Under the pieces are notes generated by a model. It had not been told where the DNA came from. It did not search any database and saw nothing but the letters and a program-made list of their open reading frames with translations. The translations under genes were made by a program, and so were the position numbers. From NCBI GenBank assembly GCA_934589835.1, contig CAKTOK010000015.1, positions 1-30,519 of the forward strand: a stretch of 30,519 nt of DNA. Reading direction: 5' to 3'. The stretch comes from an uncultured Oscillospiraceae bacterium. GTDB lineage: Bacteria > Bacillota > Clostridia > Oscillospirales > Oscillospiraceae. Below are positions 23,772 to 30,519 of the stretch, in pieces; position 1 is the first letter of the stretch, and every line of letters begins with the position of its first letter.

Positions 23772-24248
23772 ATGATACGGCAGGCGAGAGAGCAGGAGCT
23801 GCCGCGCATCATGGCCATTTACGATACGGCGCGGCAGTATATGCGGCAGCACGGCAACACAGCCCAGTGGGTAAACGGCTACCCGTCGGAGGCGCTGCTG
23901 CGGCAGGACATGGCGGCGGGGCAGCTGTACGTCATGGAGGACGAGGGCGGCGTGTACGCCGTGTTTGCCTTCGTGCTGGGGGAGGATCCCACCTACGCCC
24001 GCATCGAGGGGGCGTGGCGGGACGACAGCCCCTACGGCACGCTGCACCGGATGGGCAGCGACGGCACCCACCGCGGCGTGTTTGCGGAGGGAGCGGCGTG
24101 GGCGGCCCAGCGGCGCCGCCATCTGCGGGCGGACACCCACGAGGCCAACCGTACCATGCAGCGGTGCATGGAGCGGGAGGGCTTCGTCCGGTGCGGGACC
24201 ATCTATGTGGCGGACGGCACGCCCCGTGTGGCGTACGAACGGAGTTGA
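23772..24248 (+). CDS. GNAT-family N-acetyltransferase
   Basis: This 158-residue GNAT-fold protein starts MIRQAREQELPRIMAIYD. The central strands read LYVMEDEGGVYAVFAFVLGEDPTY, and the C-terminal RADTHEANRTMQRCMEREGFVRCGTIYV has the usual N-x-x-M-x-x-x-x-x-x-x-GF pattern. The expected acetyl-CoA-binding R/Q-x-x-G-x-A loop is altered here (GTHRGVFAEGAAW). The acceptor substrate is unknown. ATG 23772 lies one base after the UPF0210 stop. No separate promoter is visible. Confidence 0.85.
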   Translation: MIRQAREQELPRIMAIYDTARQYMRQHGNTAQWVNGYPSEALLRQDMAAGQLYVMEDEGGVYAVFAFVLGEDPTYARIEGAWRDDSPYGTLHRMGSDGTHRGVFAEGAAWAAQRRRHLRADTHEANRTMQRCMEREGFVRCGTIYVADGTPRVAYERS

Positions 24249-24262
24249 AAAGGAGAAGGGAT

Positions 24263-24487
24263 ATGGATCCGATTTTTGAGATCGAGCTGGGGGACTGCCC
24301 CATCTGCCGGGGCGCAGGAGTCATGCAGGATGAGCAGGGCTGGAGCGTCTCCGTGGGGTGCATGGACTGCGGGGCGGAGACGGCCCACGCGGAGTACCGC
24401 ACGGCGGAGGAGCGGCTGGAGGCGGCGCGGCGCGTGGCGCTGCTGTGGAACATGGGCAAGGTGGTCCACACGGGCGCCAGCGACTGA
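24263..24487 (+). CDS. Small zinc-finger protein, Lar-like
   Basis: This 74-residue protein has a C-P-I-C knuckle at residues 12-15 and a C-M-D-C knuckle near residue 33-36, with AETAHAEYRTAEERLEAARRVALLWN behind. The pattern of two CxxC knuckles followed by a helix ending in WN resembles the Lar restriction-alleviation/zinc-ribbon family common in phages. Here it sits in a housekeeping operon, so restriction alleviation is not a safe call. AAAAGGAGAAGG precedes ATG 24263. It is the last gene before the shared terminator. Confidence 0.75.
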   Translation: MDPIFEIELGDCPICRGAGVMQDEQGWSVSVGCMDCGAETAHAEYRTAEERLEAARRVALLWNMGKVVHTGASD

Positions 24488-24500
24488 GCAGAAGAATAAG

Positions 24501-24531
24501 GAAGCCCCGCGCCTGAATGGCGCGGGGCTTC
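24501..24531. terminator. Bidirectional terminator between two convergent operons
   Basis: A perfect 13-bp stem GAAGCCCCGCGCC / GGCGCGGGGCTTC (24501-24513, 24519-24531) encloses a 5-base loop. It lies between the Lar-like gene stop and the AAA ATPase stop. U-runs on either side are weak (CTTCTG on plus, CTTCCTTATTC on minus). Confidence 0.8.
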
Positions 24532-24551
24532 TGCGATCATGGGCGGGGAAG

Positions 24552-25607
24552 TCAGTCATCCAGCTTGCCGCGAGCGTGGAGCACATCGTCGGCGGTGATG
24601 GTCATCAGGTCCTCGCGGGTGATGTTCTCCGCCTTGACGAGGCGGTTGTTCTGCGCCACCAGAATGTGCTCAAACAGGTTGCGGACGCCGCGGGCGTTGC
24701 CGAAGCCGTCGTCGGCGCTCTCCTCGGCGATGTAGTCGCGGACCAGCGGCTCCGCCTCAGGCGACAGGACGTAGCCCTTGCCGCAGCGCATCTTGAAAAT
24801 GGCCACCAGCTCGTCCAGCGAATAGTCCTTGAACAGCAGGAAGCGGTTGAAGCGGGACTCCAGACCGGGGTTGGAGTGGATGAACTTGTCCATCAGGTCG
24901 GTGTAGCCCGCCACGATGACCACCAGATCGTCGCGGTGGTCCTCCATGGCCTTGAGCAGGGTGTCGATGGCCTCCTGACCGAAGTCATTGTCGCTGCGGC
25001 CGTTGAGGGCGTAGGCCTCGTCCACGAACAGGACGCCGCCCATGGCCTTCTCGATGACCTTCTGGGTCTTCAGGGCCGTCTGGCCCACATAGCCTGCCAC
25101 AAGGCCGCTGCGGTCCACCTCCACCAGCTGGCCCTTGGACAGGATGCCGAGGCTTCGGTAGATGCGGGCCATCATGCGGGCCATCATGGTCTTGCCGGTG
25201 CCGGGGTTGCCGGTGAAGACCATGTGGAGGGACATATCGGTGGTGGGCAGGCCGTGCTGCTGGCGCAGCTTGTAGACCTGCACCATGTTGATGAGGTCGC
25301 GGACCTCCTGCTTTACCACGGCGAGGCCGATATAGGTGTCCAGCTCCGCCAGCAGATCCTCGATCTTCTCCGGCGGGGGCAGCTCCTCCTCCGCAGGGAC
25401 GCCGCCGGAGGGGCTGGCCGTGGCGGCGGGGGGCGTTTTCTTCTTCTCTGCGTCCTTGGCGGGCGCGGCGGGAGACTTGGGCGCGTCGCCGGTGACGTTC
25501 TCGAAGGGCGTGCCCCAGAAGTCGGTGTTCATGCGCTTCATGTTGTTCTCCGTCATGGAGCGGATCACGTCCAGCTGCTGCAGGATGATTTTGTCTTTCT
25601 TGTCCAT
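24552..25607 (-). CDS. AAA+ ATPase of the CbxX/CfxQ (SpoVK-like) family
   Basis: This 351-residue cytoplasmic ATPase has a two-part layout. Residues ~1-90 hold a short charged helix and a flexible lysine-, proline- and alanine-rich linker. The AAA+ core follows, with Walker A GNPGTGKT near residue 132, Walker B GVLFVDEAYAL, sensor and arginine-finger region PGLESRFNRFLLF, and a C-terminal helical lid (GNARGVRNLFEHILVAQ). Related proteins include CbbX Rubisco activase and sporulation protein SpoVK. No Rubisco gene is in view, so the target is unknown. GAGGAGG precedes ATG 25607. It is last in a six-gene minus-strand unit, 12 bases after the Gx-type membrane protein. Confidence 0.9.
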   Translation of the reverse strand: MDKKDKIILQQLDVIRSMTENNMKRMNTDFWGTPFENVTGDAPKSPAAPAKDAEKKKTPPAATASPSGGVPAEEELPPPEKIEDLLAELDTYIGLAVVKQEVRDLINMVQVYKLRQQHGLPTTDMSLHMVFTGNPGTGKTMMARMMARIYRSLGILSKGQLVEVDRSGLVAGYVGQTALKTQKVIEKAMGGVLFVDEAYALNGRSDNDFGQEAIDTLLKAMEDHRDDLVVIVAGYTDLMDKFIHSNPGLESRFNRFLLFKDYSLDELVAIFKMRCGKGYVLSPEAEPLVRDYIAEESADDGFGNARGVRNLFEHILVAQNNRLVKAENITREDLMTITADDVLHARGKLDD

Positions 25608-25619
25608 AGGATGACCTCC

Positions 25620-26132
25620 TCAATGAGATAGGCGGATATTGTGCATGGCGCGGAACAGCAGACCGGCCACAAAGCCGGTGAGCGTGCCGGTGACGAGGGA
25701 GACGGCCAGCAGGAAGGGCAGGTAGCCCAGCACCATGGAATTGCCCAGCGTGATGCAGGCGGCGGCCATCTGGCCCACATTGTGAGCGGCGGCGCCGCCG
25801 ATGGAGACGCCGTAGATGGAAAGGCCCTTGCAGCGGCGGAGGGCGATCATCACCAGCATGGCGGTGAAGCCGCCCAGCAGGCTGAACAGCAGGGCCGACA
25901 GGTTGCCGGCGAACAGGCCGCCCAGCAGGCAGCGAGCCGTCAGGATGGCGAGGGCGGGAAGGGCCCCCAGCTCATACAGGGCAAAGACGGTGACGATATT
26001 GGCAAGGCCCAGTTTGACGCCGGGCAGCGGGACCACCAGCGTCACGGGAAACAGGTTTTCCAGCGTGCTCAGGCCCAGCGCCAGCGCCGTCAGCACGGCG
26101 CACAGGGCGATGGAGCGCGGGTTCCACTTCAT
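25620..26132 (-). CDS. Gx transporter / heptaprenyl diphosphate synthase component I family membrane protein
   Basis: This 170-residue protein has five or six membrane helices. Family-typical motifs are LSTLENLFP, PLPGVKLGLANIVTVFALY and GGAAAHNVGQMAAA. The fold is like the S components of ECF transporters. The historical name refers to heptaprenyl diphosphate synthase, but the sequence looks like a transporter and carries no prenyl-synthase DDxxD motif. It follows the NusG-domain-II gene by ten bases, with apbE before that. The set resembles genes placed with flavin-based redox systems. The start follows AGGAGGTGCGCC. Confidence 0.9.
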   Translation of the reverse strand: MKWNPRSIALCAVLTALALGLSTLENLFPVTLVVPLPGVKLGLANIVTVFALYELGALPALAILTARCLLGGLFAGNLSALLFSLLGGFTAMLVMIALRRCKGLSIYGVSIGGAAAHNVGQMAAACITLGNSMVLGYLPFLLAVSLVTGTLTGFVAGLLFRAMHNIRLSH

Positions 26133-26142
26133 GGCGCACCTC

Positions 26143-26550
26143 CTAACCCAGTACCACGTCCACCTCGGACGCGGCGCTCTCCAGCGAGATCACCACCTGC
26201 GCGGGCAGGCAGACGATGGACTGACCGGCGCGGGAGATGGAGCCGGTGCGGACGCAGTCCTGCCCCGGGCAGTCGGATTCGGAGACGGAGACGCTGCCGC
26301 CGCAGATGCGGACGGTCAGGTGGTAGGTCCCGTCGTCCAGCGGTATTGTCAGCTCCTTGTCGGGGACGGGGAGGTCGATGCGGCGGACGGTCTGGCCGTG
26401 CTGGGTGATGACGGCGGTGAGGCGGCCGGAGCCGGTCTTGGGGCCGTAGAACAGCAGGGCGGCGGCTACCGCCAGCGCGATGACGGCGGCCAGCACCAGC
26501 GCGTCCAGCGGCTTAGGCCGCAGGCTCGGTTGTGAGGAGCTGGAAGTCAT
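26143..26550 (-). CDS. NusG domain II-containing membrane-anchored protein
   Basis: This 135-residue protein has one N-terminal membrane helix (about residues 16-35), and the rest is probably outside. The domain ends with the family signature SDCPGQDCVRTGSISRAGQS followed by IVCLPAQVVI, with three conserved cysteines. The name comes from similarity to domain II of NusG and does not imply a role in transcription. It starts inside the 3' end of apbE (38-base overlap) and precedes the Gx-type gene. In Gram-positive bacteria this domain is found in loci for flavin-linked electron transfer, which fits its neighbours. Confidence 0.9.
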   Translation of the reverse strand: MTSSSSQPSLRPKPLDALVLAAVIALAVAAALLFYGPKTGSGRLTAVITQHGQTVRRIDLPVPDKELTIPLDDGTYHLTVRICGGSVSVSESDCPGQDCVRTGSISRAGQSIVCLPAQVVISLESAASEVDVVLG

Positions 26551-27556
26551 AGGCGCTTCCCTCCGGTTTTGTGAGGATATCCGCCAGACCGGACGTGTAC
26601 AGAAGCCGTCCGTTGGCGGTGATGAGGATCATGTCGAAGCGGTCCGCGTGGGCGCGCCAGAAGTCGGACGCGGCCTGCTCGCCCATGACGTAGAGGGCGG
26701 TGGAGTAGGCGTCGGCCATGGTGCCCTGATGGCCCTGAGCGCCGTAGGTGATGACGGTGACGCTGGTCAGATCGCTTCGGGCGGGGGCGCCGGTCTTGGG
26801 ATCCAGAATGTGCTGGTACACCGTGCCGTCCTCAGCCACGAAGTAGCGCTGATAGCCGCCGGAGGTGACGGCAAAGGCATCGGTCAGCCGCAGCAGGCAG
26901 GCGTAGCCGCCGCTGTTTTCCGGATCCTGAATGGCCACGGACCACGGCTTGCCCTGAGGATTCATGCCGCAGACGTAGACGTTGCCGCCCAGACTGACGC
27001 AGCCGCCGGTGACGCCGCTGACGGCGAGGATGGCCGCCACGCGGTCGGAGGCGTAGCCCTTGGCGATGCCGCCAAGATCGATGGCGCAGCCCGCGTCCAG
27101 CGAGACGGCGGTACCATCCTGATGGATATGCTCCGTACCCACCAGCGGCAGCAGGGCGTCGATCTCCGCCTGCGTGGGGACGTGGGGGGCGTCGGAGGTG
27201 ATGGCCCACAGCTCTACCAGCGGGGCCACGGTGACATCGAAGGCGCCATCCGTCTCCGCGCTGTACTGCCGCGCCAGCGCCAGCAGGCCGGCGCTGTCCT
27301 GGCTCCAGACGGCGCTGCCGTCACGGTTCAGACGACTGACATCGCTGGTGTCGATGGTGCGGGAGAGGGCGGCCTCCAGCGCGTTGATCTCCTGTGAGGC
27401 GCGGGCCAGCGCATCGGCGGCCCCATCGCCCACGGCGGAAAGCGTCATGTAGGTGTCCATGGCGAAAAGAGACAGCTCCTGCGTTTTCGCCGCGCCGCAG
27501 GAGGTGAGGGCCAGCGCCGTCAGGCAGGCCAGCAGCAGGCAGGCGAGACGCTTCAC
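26513..27556 (-). CDS. apbE: FAD:protein FMN transferase, ApbE-family lipoprotein
   Basis: This 347-residue extracytoplasmic enzyme attaches FMN to threonines of target flavoproteins. GTG 27556 starts a lipoprotein signal with lipobox LTSC (cysteine 20). The ApbE core shows AMDTYMTLSAVG, the metal/FAD region DLGGIAKGYASDRV, GGCVSLGGNVYVCG, the stretch TSGGYQRYF, and HILDPKTGAP. The GTG is supported by its four-base overlap with the recR stop (GTGA) and by the signal peptide. A longer open frame runs back through recR but is only its shadow. No RnfD/RnfG or other obvious flavinylation substrate is in the window. Confidence 0.94.
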   Translation of the reverse strand: MKRLACLLLACLTALALTSCGAAKTQELSLFAMDTYMTLSAVGDGAADALARASQEINALEAALSRTIDTSDVSRLNRDGSAVWSQDSAGLLALARQYSAETDGAFDVTVAPLVELWAITSDAPHVPTQAEIDALLPLVGTEHIHQDGTAVSLDAGCAIDLGGIAKGYASDRVAAILAVSGVTGGCVSLGGNVYVCGMNPQGKPWSVAIQDPENSGGYACLLRLTDAFAVTSGGYQRYFVAEDGTVYQHILDPKTGAPARSDLTSVTVITYGAQGHQGTMADAYSTALYVMGEQAASDFWRAHADRFDMILITANGRLLYTSGLADILTKPEGSAYDFQLLTTEPAA

Positions 27557-28152
27557 AGCTCCCGCCGCCCTTCCAGCGCCCGCATCAGCGTGGCATCGTC
27601 GGCAAATTCCAGATGGCCGCCCACGGGGATACCGTAGGCCAGACGGGTGACCTTCACGCCGAAGGGCTTCAGCAATCGGGCGATATACAGGGCCGTGGCC
27701 TCGCCCTCCGTGTCGGGATTGGTGGCCATGATGACCTCGGCGACGCCGCCCTGCGCCACACGGTCCAGCAGGGACTTGATGTGCAGGTCGTCGGGGCCCA
27801 CGTGGTTCATGGGGGACAGCACGCCGTGGAGCACATGGTAACGGCCGCGATATTCGCGGCTGCGCTCGATGGCAATGACGTCCCGCGGGTCGGCCACCAC
27901 GCAGATGGTGGCATCGTCCCGCTTGGGGTCGGCGCAGATGGGGCACAGGCCGCCGGCGGTGAGGTTCTGACAGGCGGGGCAGAGGGTGACGCTGCGCTTG
28001 GCGTCGGTGATGGCGTCGGCGAAGGCCTGCGCCTCCTGGGCGGGCAGGCTCAGCACATGAAACGCCAGACGCTGGGCGGACTTGTAGCCCACGCCGGGCA
28101 GGCGGGCGAACTGCTCCACCAATTTTTCCAGAGGGGCGGGAAAGTATTCCAT
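27553..28152 (-). CDS. recR: Recombination protein RecR
   Basis: This 199-residue DNA-repair protein is full length. It has an N-terminal helix-hairpin-helix (LPGVGYKSAQRLAFHVL), a four-cysteine zinc finger (CPACQN and CPICAD), and a Toprim domain (ICVVADPRDVIAIE, MATNPDTEGEATA). The C-terminal Walker-B-like strand is VTRLAYGIPVGGHLE. With RecO and RecF it loads RecA at gaps. It lies six bases after rpe. No dnaX, the usual recR neighbour, is present here. Confidence 0.97.
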   Translation of the reverse strand: MEYFPAPLEKLVEQFARLPGVGYKSAQRLAFHVLSLPAQEAQAFADAITDAKRSVTLCPACQNLTAGGLCPICADPKRDDATICVVADPRDVIAIERSREYRGRYHVLHGVLSPMNHVGPDDLHIKSLLDRVAQGGVAEVIMATNPDTEGEATALYIARLLKPFGVKVTRLAYGIPVGGHLEFADDATLMRALEGRREL

Positions 28153-28158
28153 AGTACG

Positions 28159-28803
28159 TTATCCTCTCAAGGCGGCGATGGCGGCGGGAATGTCGGCGGC
28201 TCTATACACGGCGGAGCCGGCCACCAGCACATTGGCGCCGGCGGCGATGCAGAGCTTGCAGGTCCGATCGTCCACGCCGCCGTCCACCTCCAGCTCGCAG
28301 GAGGGGTTCATGGCGTCGATGTAGCCGCGGATGGTCTGCACCTTGGGCATCATGTCGGCCATGAACTTCTGGCCGCCGAAGCCGGGCTCCACCGTCATCA
28401 CCAGAATCAGCTCCACCTTGTCGATAAAGGGCAGCACGGCGCTGGCGGGGGTCTTGGGCTTCACCACCACGCCGGCCCTTTTGCCTTTGGCGTGGATCTT
28501 TTCAATGGCGGCGAGGAGATTCTCCTCCGTGTCGGACTCTACATGACAGGTGATCAGGTCGCCGCCGGCGTCGCAGAACTGCTCCACATAGCGGACGGGG
28601 CGCTCGATCATCAGATGGACATCCAGCGGCAGGGAGGTGGTGGGGCGGATGGACTTGACCACGGGAATGCCGATGGAGATGTTGGGCACGAACAGGCCGT
28701 CCATCACGTCCACATGGACGTAGTCGGCAGTAGAGATGGCTTCAATGTCGCGGGATAGATGGGCGAAGTCCGCGGAGAGGATGGAGGGGGCGATCTTGAT
28801 CAT
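28159..28803 (-). CDS. rpe: Ribulose-phosphate 3-epimerase
   Basis: This 214-residue TIM-barrel enzyme of the pentose phosphate pathway interconverts ribulose 5-phosphate and xylulose 5-phosphate. Motifs include IAPSILSADFAHL, DYVHVDVMDGLFVPNI (metal-binding H and D), DVHLMIERP, MTVEPGFGGQKF and ELEVDGGVDDRT. ATG 28803 follows AAAGGAAG. A longer frame from 28965 adds a low-complexity leader and is not credible. Length is normal for the family. It is first in the rpe-recR-apbE unit, preceded by a long leader and a promoter near 29031-29060. Confidence 0.96.
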   Translation of the reverse strand: MIKIAPSILSADFAHLSRDIEAISTADYVHVDVMDGLFVPNISIGIPVVKSIRPTTSLPLDVHLMIERPVRYVEQFCDAGGDLITCHVESDTEENLLAAIEKIHAKGKRAGVVVKPKTPASAVLPFIDKVELILVMTVEPGFGGQKFMADMMPKVQTIRGYIDAMNPSCELEVDGGVDDRTCKLCIAAGANVLVAGSAVYRAADIPAAIAALRG

Positions 28804-29023
28804 GGGAGAACTTCCTTTCGGCCGCACCGGCGGGGCCGGAGCGGCATAGTATAGAGCGTGCAGAGAGCTGCGGCGTCCATGCAGGAGACGCAGCCGGTTT
28901 CGCCCGCTGCCGGAGCTGTCTGCCGTCCGGACCGGCGGAGGTGCGGCGCACTGCCGCGCCTTCACCGGTGGCGGCGCATAATCGGTAATACCATCGCTGA
29001 CAGGCGTGTTAGCCCCTGTCAGC
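28804..29023 (-). promoter_or_regulatory. Long 5' leader of rpe operon, possible structured RNA
   Basis: About 220 bases lie between the predicted start site (near 29024) and ATG 28803. The RNA would begin with a hairpin CTGACAGG...CCTGTCAG (28997-29004 / 29015-29022). It continues through very GC-rich, self-complementary sequence. I recognise no riboswitch or T-box motif, and no open frame with a ribosome binding site. A weak second -10 (TATACT, minus, 28848-28853) could give a shorter leader. Confidence 0.4.
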
Positions 29024-29034
29024 CGATGGTATTA
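28986..29034. repeat. 19-bp inverted repeat overlapping the rpe promoter
   Basis: TAATACCATCG-CTGACAGG (28986-29004) pairs with CCTGTCAG, a bulged C, and CGATGGTATTA (29015-29034). It leaves a 10-base loop. The right arm overlaps the -10 box of the minus promoter. Confidence 0.85.
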
Positions 29035-29060
29035 TACCACGGGGGACAGGCAGTTGGCAA
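29031..29060 (-). promoter_or_regulatory. Promoter of rpe operon
   Basis: On minus, TTGCCA (29055-29060), 18 bases, TATAAT (29031-29036). Confidence 0.7.
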
Positions 29061-29116
29061 GGCGGAGCGGGCGGAGACGGAAATTTGTCTAATTTGTGAA
29101 TTTTATCTAAAAGGGG

Positions 29117-29145
29117 TTTACGTTTCAGGACTTTTCCTGTAAAAT
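29117..29145 (+). promoter_or_regulatory. Promoter of zinc-ribbon membrane protein gene
   Basis: TTTACG (29117-29122), 17 bases, TAAAAT (29140-29145). The region 29080-29160 is A/T-rich against a GC-rich background. Confidence 0.65.
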
Positions 29146-29185
29146 GACGCTTTGAGATAAAACGAGCAGGGGGACGGTCTTCCGT

Positions 29186-29611
29186 ATGAGTTTTCTGCAA
29201 AAAATCGGCAACGCGCTGTCGCGGTTCATGTACGGACGCAACGGCGCGGATCAACTGGGACTGACCACGATCTGGGCGGCCCTGCTGCTGGACCTCATCA
29301 ATCTGTTCATTAGGCAGCAGACCGTTCACCTGATCATCAGCTTCGTGTCCACTGTACTGCTGGTGATGGCGGTGTACCGCGTGTTTTCCCGCAATTTGCA
29401 GAAGCGGCGGGCGGAGAACGCCCGCTTTCTGGAGAAGGTGTGGTGGCCCATCAAGCGCGGCATTGCCGGCAGCCGGCAGCAGCGGGCGGACAAGGACCAC
29501 AAATACTTCACCTGCCCCCGGTGCCGGACGGTGTGCCGCGTGCCGCGAGGAAAGGGCCGTATCGTCATCACCTGCCCCAAGTGCGGCGGGGAGATCTGCG
29601 GCAAGAGCTGA
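29186..29611 (+). CDS. Membrane protein with C-terminal zinc ribbon, function unknown
   Basis: This 141-residue protein has two membrane helices at about residues 26-43 and 48-66. A basic cytoplasmic-looking stretch follows. A C-terminal zinc ribbon is built from C-P-R-C and C-P-K-C knuckles about 21 residues apart, with additional cysteines three or four residues after each. I recognise the architecture as common in Oscillospiraceae but know no function. It is a single-gene unit with its own promoter and terminator. AGGGGGA lies about ten bases before ATG 29186. Confidence 0.8.
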   Translation: MSFLQKIGNALSRFMYGRNGADQLGLTTIWAALLLDLINLFIRQQTVHLIISFVSTVLLVMAVYRVFSRNLQKRRAENARFLEKVWWPIKRGIAGSRQQRADKDHKYFTCPRCRTVCRVPRGKGRIVITCPKCGGEICGKS

Positions 29612-29623
29612 ATAAGTTGACAT

Positions 29624-29656
29624 AAAAATCCCTCCGACGCCGTCGGAGGGATTTTT
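29624..29656. terminator. Bidirectional terminator
   Basis: A perfect 15-bp stem AAAAATCCCTCCGAC / GTCGGAGGGATTTTT (29624-29638, 29642-29656) has a 3-base loop. The arms supply a T-run on both strands. It serves the zinc-ribbon gene on plus and the ABC transporter operon on minus. Confidence 0.95.
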
Positions 29657-29676
29657 CATGCTGTGAGGGAGGACGA

Positions 29677-30426
29677 TCACAGGACCTTGCTGAGAAAGTC
29701 CTGCAGACGGGGGTCCTGCGGGTGGTCGAAGAGGGCGGCGGGGGCGCCCTCCTCCAGAATTTTGCCGTCGGCCATGAACACCACGCGGTCCGCTACCTCG
29801 CGGGCGAAGCCCATCTCGTGGGTGACGACGGCCATGGTCATGCCGTCCCTGGCCAAATCGCGCATGAGATCCAGCACCTCGCCCACCATTTCGGGGTCCA
29901 GCGCGGAGGTGGGCTCGTCAAAGAGCATGACCTCCGGGTCCATGGCCAGTGCGCGGACGATGGCGATGCGCTGCTTCTGGCCGCCGGAGAGCATATTGGG
30001 ATAGGTACCGGCTTTATCGGCAAGGCCGATGCGCTCCAGCAGGGACATGGCCTGCGCTTTGGCCTCGGCGGGGGTCTTCTTTTTCAGGGTGACGGGGGCC
30101 ATGGTGATATTTTGCAGCACCGTCTTGTGGGGGAAGAGGTTGAAGTGCTGGAAGACCATGCCCATCTTCTGGCGGTGAAGGTCCAGATCCACCGACCTGC
30201 CCGCCAGATCCGCGCCGTCAAAGTAGATGGCGCCGGAGGTGGGCTGCTCCAGCAGGTTCAGGCTGCGAAGCAGCGTGGATTTGCCGGAGCCGGAGGGACC
30301 GATAATGGCCACCACCTCGCCCCTGCGGATGTCCAGATTGCAGTCGTTCAGGGCGTGGACAGCGCCGTGATCGTATTCCTTGACCAGATGCTGGACGGAG
30401 ATGAGAATATCATTGCTTGTCGCCAC
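29677..30426 (-). CDS. Polar amino acid ABC transporter ATP-binding protein, GlnQ-like
   Basis: This 249-residue ATPase has Walker [11 protein letters not shown]-loop [17 protein letters not shown], signature [13 protein letters not shown], Walker [15 protein letters not shown], and H-loop [14 protein letters not shown]. The FQHFNLFPH and MVGEVLDLM stretches place it with amino acid importers (GlnQ/HisP/ArtP). I chose GTG 30426, eight bases after AAAGGAG. The frame upstream of it only shadows the permease gene. It overlaps the permease stop by 17 bases. The specific amino acid is unknown. Confidence 0.94.
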   Translation of the reverse strand: MATSNDILISVQHLVKEYDHGAVHALNDCNLDIRRGEVVAIIGPSGSGKSTLLRSLNLLEQPTSGAIYFDGADLAGRSVDLDLHRQKMGMVFQHFNLFPHKTVLQNITMAPVTLKKKTPAEAKAQAMSLLERIGLADKAGTYPNMLSGGQKQRIAIVRALAMDPEVMLFDEPTSALDPEMVGEVLDLMRDLARDGMTMAVVTHEMGFAREVADRVVFMADGKILEEGAPAALFDHPQDPRLQDFLSKVL

Positions 30427-30519
30427 GGCGCATTCTCCTTTCGATGGCCTCGATCGCTTTGGAGGCGGGGTAGTTGATGCAGAAGTAGACCAGCGCGGCC
30501 AGCACATAGGGCGCCAGCG
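30410..30519 (-). CDS. Amino acid ABC transporter permease, C-terminal end (partial)
   Basis: The last 35 codons before TGA (30410-30412) read [20 protein letters not shown], then [16 protein letters not shown] final membrane helix followed by a basic E-R-R-M-R-R-G tail is typical of HisM/GlnP-type permeases. The gene continues beyond the window edge and overlaps the ATPase start. Confidence 0.85.
   Translation of the reverse strand, partial: LAPYVLAALVYFCINYPASKAIEAIERRMRRGDKQ

Noticed and set aside
24552..25607. CbbX Rubisco activase
   Set aside because: Motifs fit the wider CbxX/CfxQ family, but no Rubisco genes are present and the N-terminal linker differs. The call is kept at family level.
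27557..27946. N-terminal extension of apbE through recR
   Set aside because: The GTG at 27556 yields a complete lipoprotein signal. The extension is the out-of-frame reading of recR.

Overview
This is a GC-rich, densely packed bacterial chromosome segment, most likely from a Gram-positive gut anaerobe of the Clostridia, probably Oscillospiraceae (Lawsonibacter/Flavonifractor/Oscillibacter-like). That placement is inferred from strong AGGAGG-type ribosome binding sites, lipobox signal peptides, a membrane-anchored GH25 lysozyme, the ApbE / NusG-II / Gx-transporter trio, the ACT + UPF0210 pair, and a hairpin-rich intergenic repeat. It was not tested by any search. No rRNA, CRISPR array, transposase or prophage gene was seen.

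Layout. (1) 1-1029: 3' end of a surface protein made of near-identical fibronectin type III repeats, closed by a bidirectional terminator. (2) 1149-6059, minus: a three-gene exopolysaccharide operon (O-antigen-ligase/polymerase-like protein, family 4 glycosyltransferase, polyprenyl-phosphate sugar transferase) with a good promoter at 6094-6123. (3) 6184-6666, plus: a small membrane protein. (4) 6839-12816, plus: a MurR/RpiR regulator followed by phnD-phnC-phnE-phnE and a cytoplasmic CpdB/5'-nucleotidase-like phosphatase. This looks like an uptake and dephosphorylation module for a phosphorylated compound. (5) A tRNA-Arg(CCU) on minus and typA/bipA on plus, transcribed divergently from back-to-back promoters. 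(6) 14972-15841: about 870 bases without a credible gene, packed with hairpins and inverted and direct repeats. (7) 15842-20123, minus: cysteine desulfurase, MATE exporter, RlmA-type rRNA methyltransferase and GH25 lysozyme, in that transcription order. (8) 20246-24487, plus: mtaB, a YfbR-type nucleotidase, an ACT protein, a UPF0210/PFL protein, a GNAT acetyltransferase and a small zinc-finger protein. Regions 7 and 8 are separated by a symmetric pair of face-to-face promoters. (9) 24552-28803, minus: rpe, recR, an apbE lipoprotein, a NusG-domain-II protein, a Gx-type membrane protein and a CbxX/SpoVK-type AAA ATPase. (10) 29186-29611, plus: a membrane protein with a zinc ribbon. (11) 29677-30519, minus: an amino acid ABC transporter ATPase and the end of its permease.

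How the parts work together. The phn-type module is the best candidate for something not well described. It has no C-P lyase or phosphonatase gene in view. Instead it carries a phosphatase whose C-terminal domain looks CpdB-like and which lacks a signal peptide, plus a regulator of the family that senses phosphosugars. That points to import of an intact phosphoester followed by cytoplasmic cleavage. The apbE / NusG-II / Gx trio resembles part of flavin-based redox loci. The repeat region, the symmetric promoter pair and several unusually strong intercistronic hairpins are the main non-coding features worth a second look.
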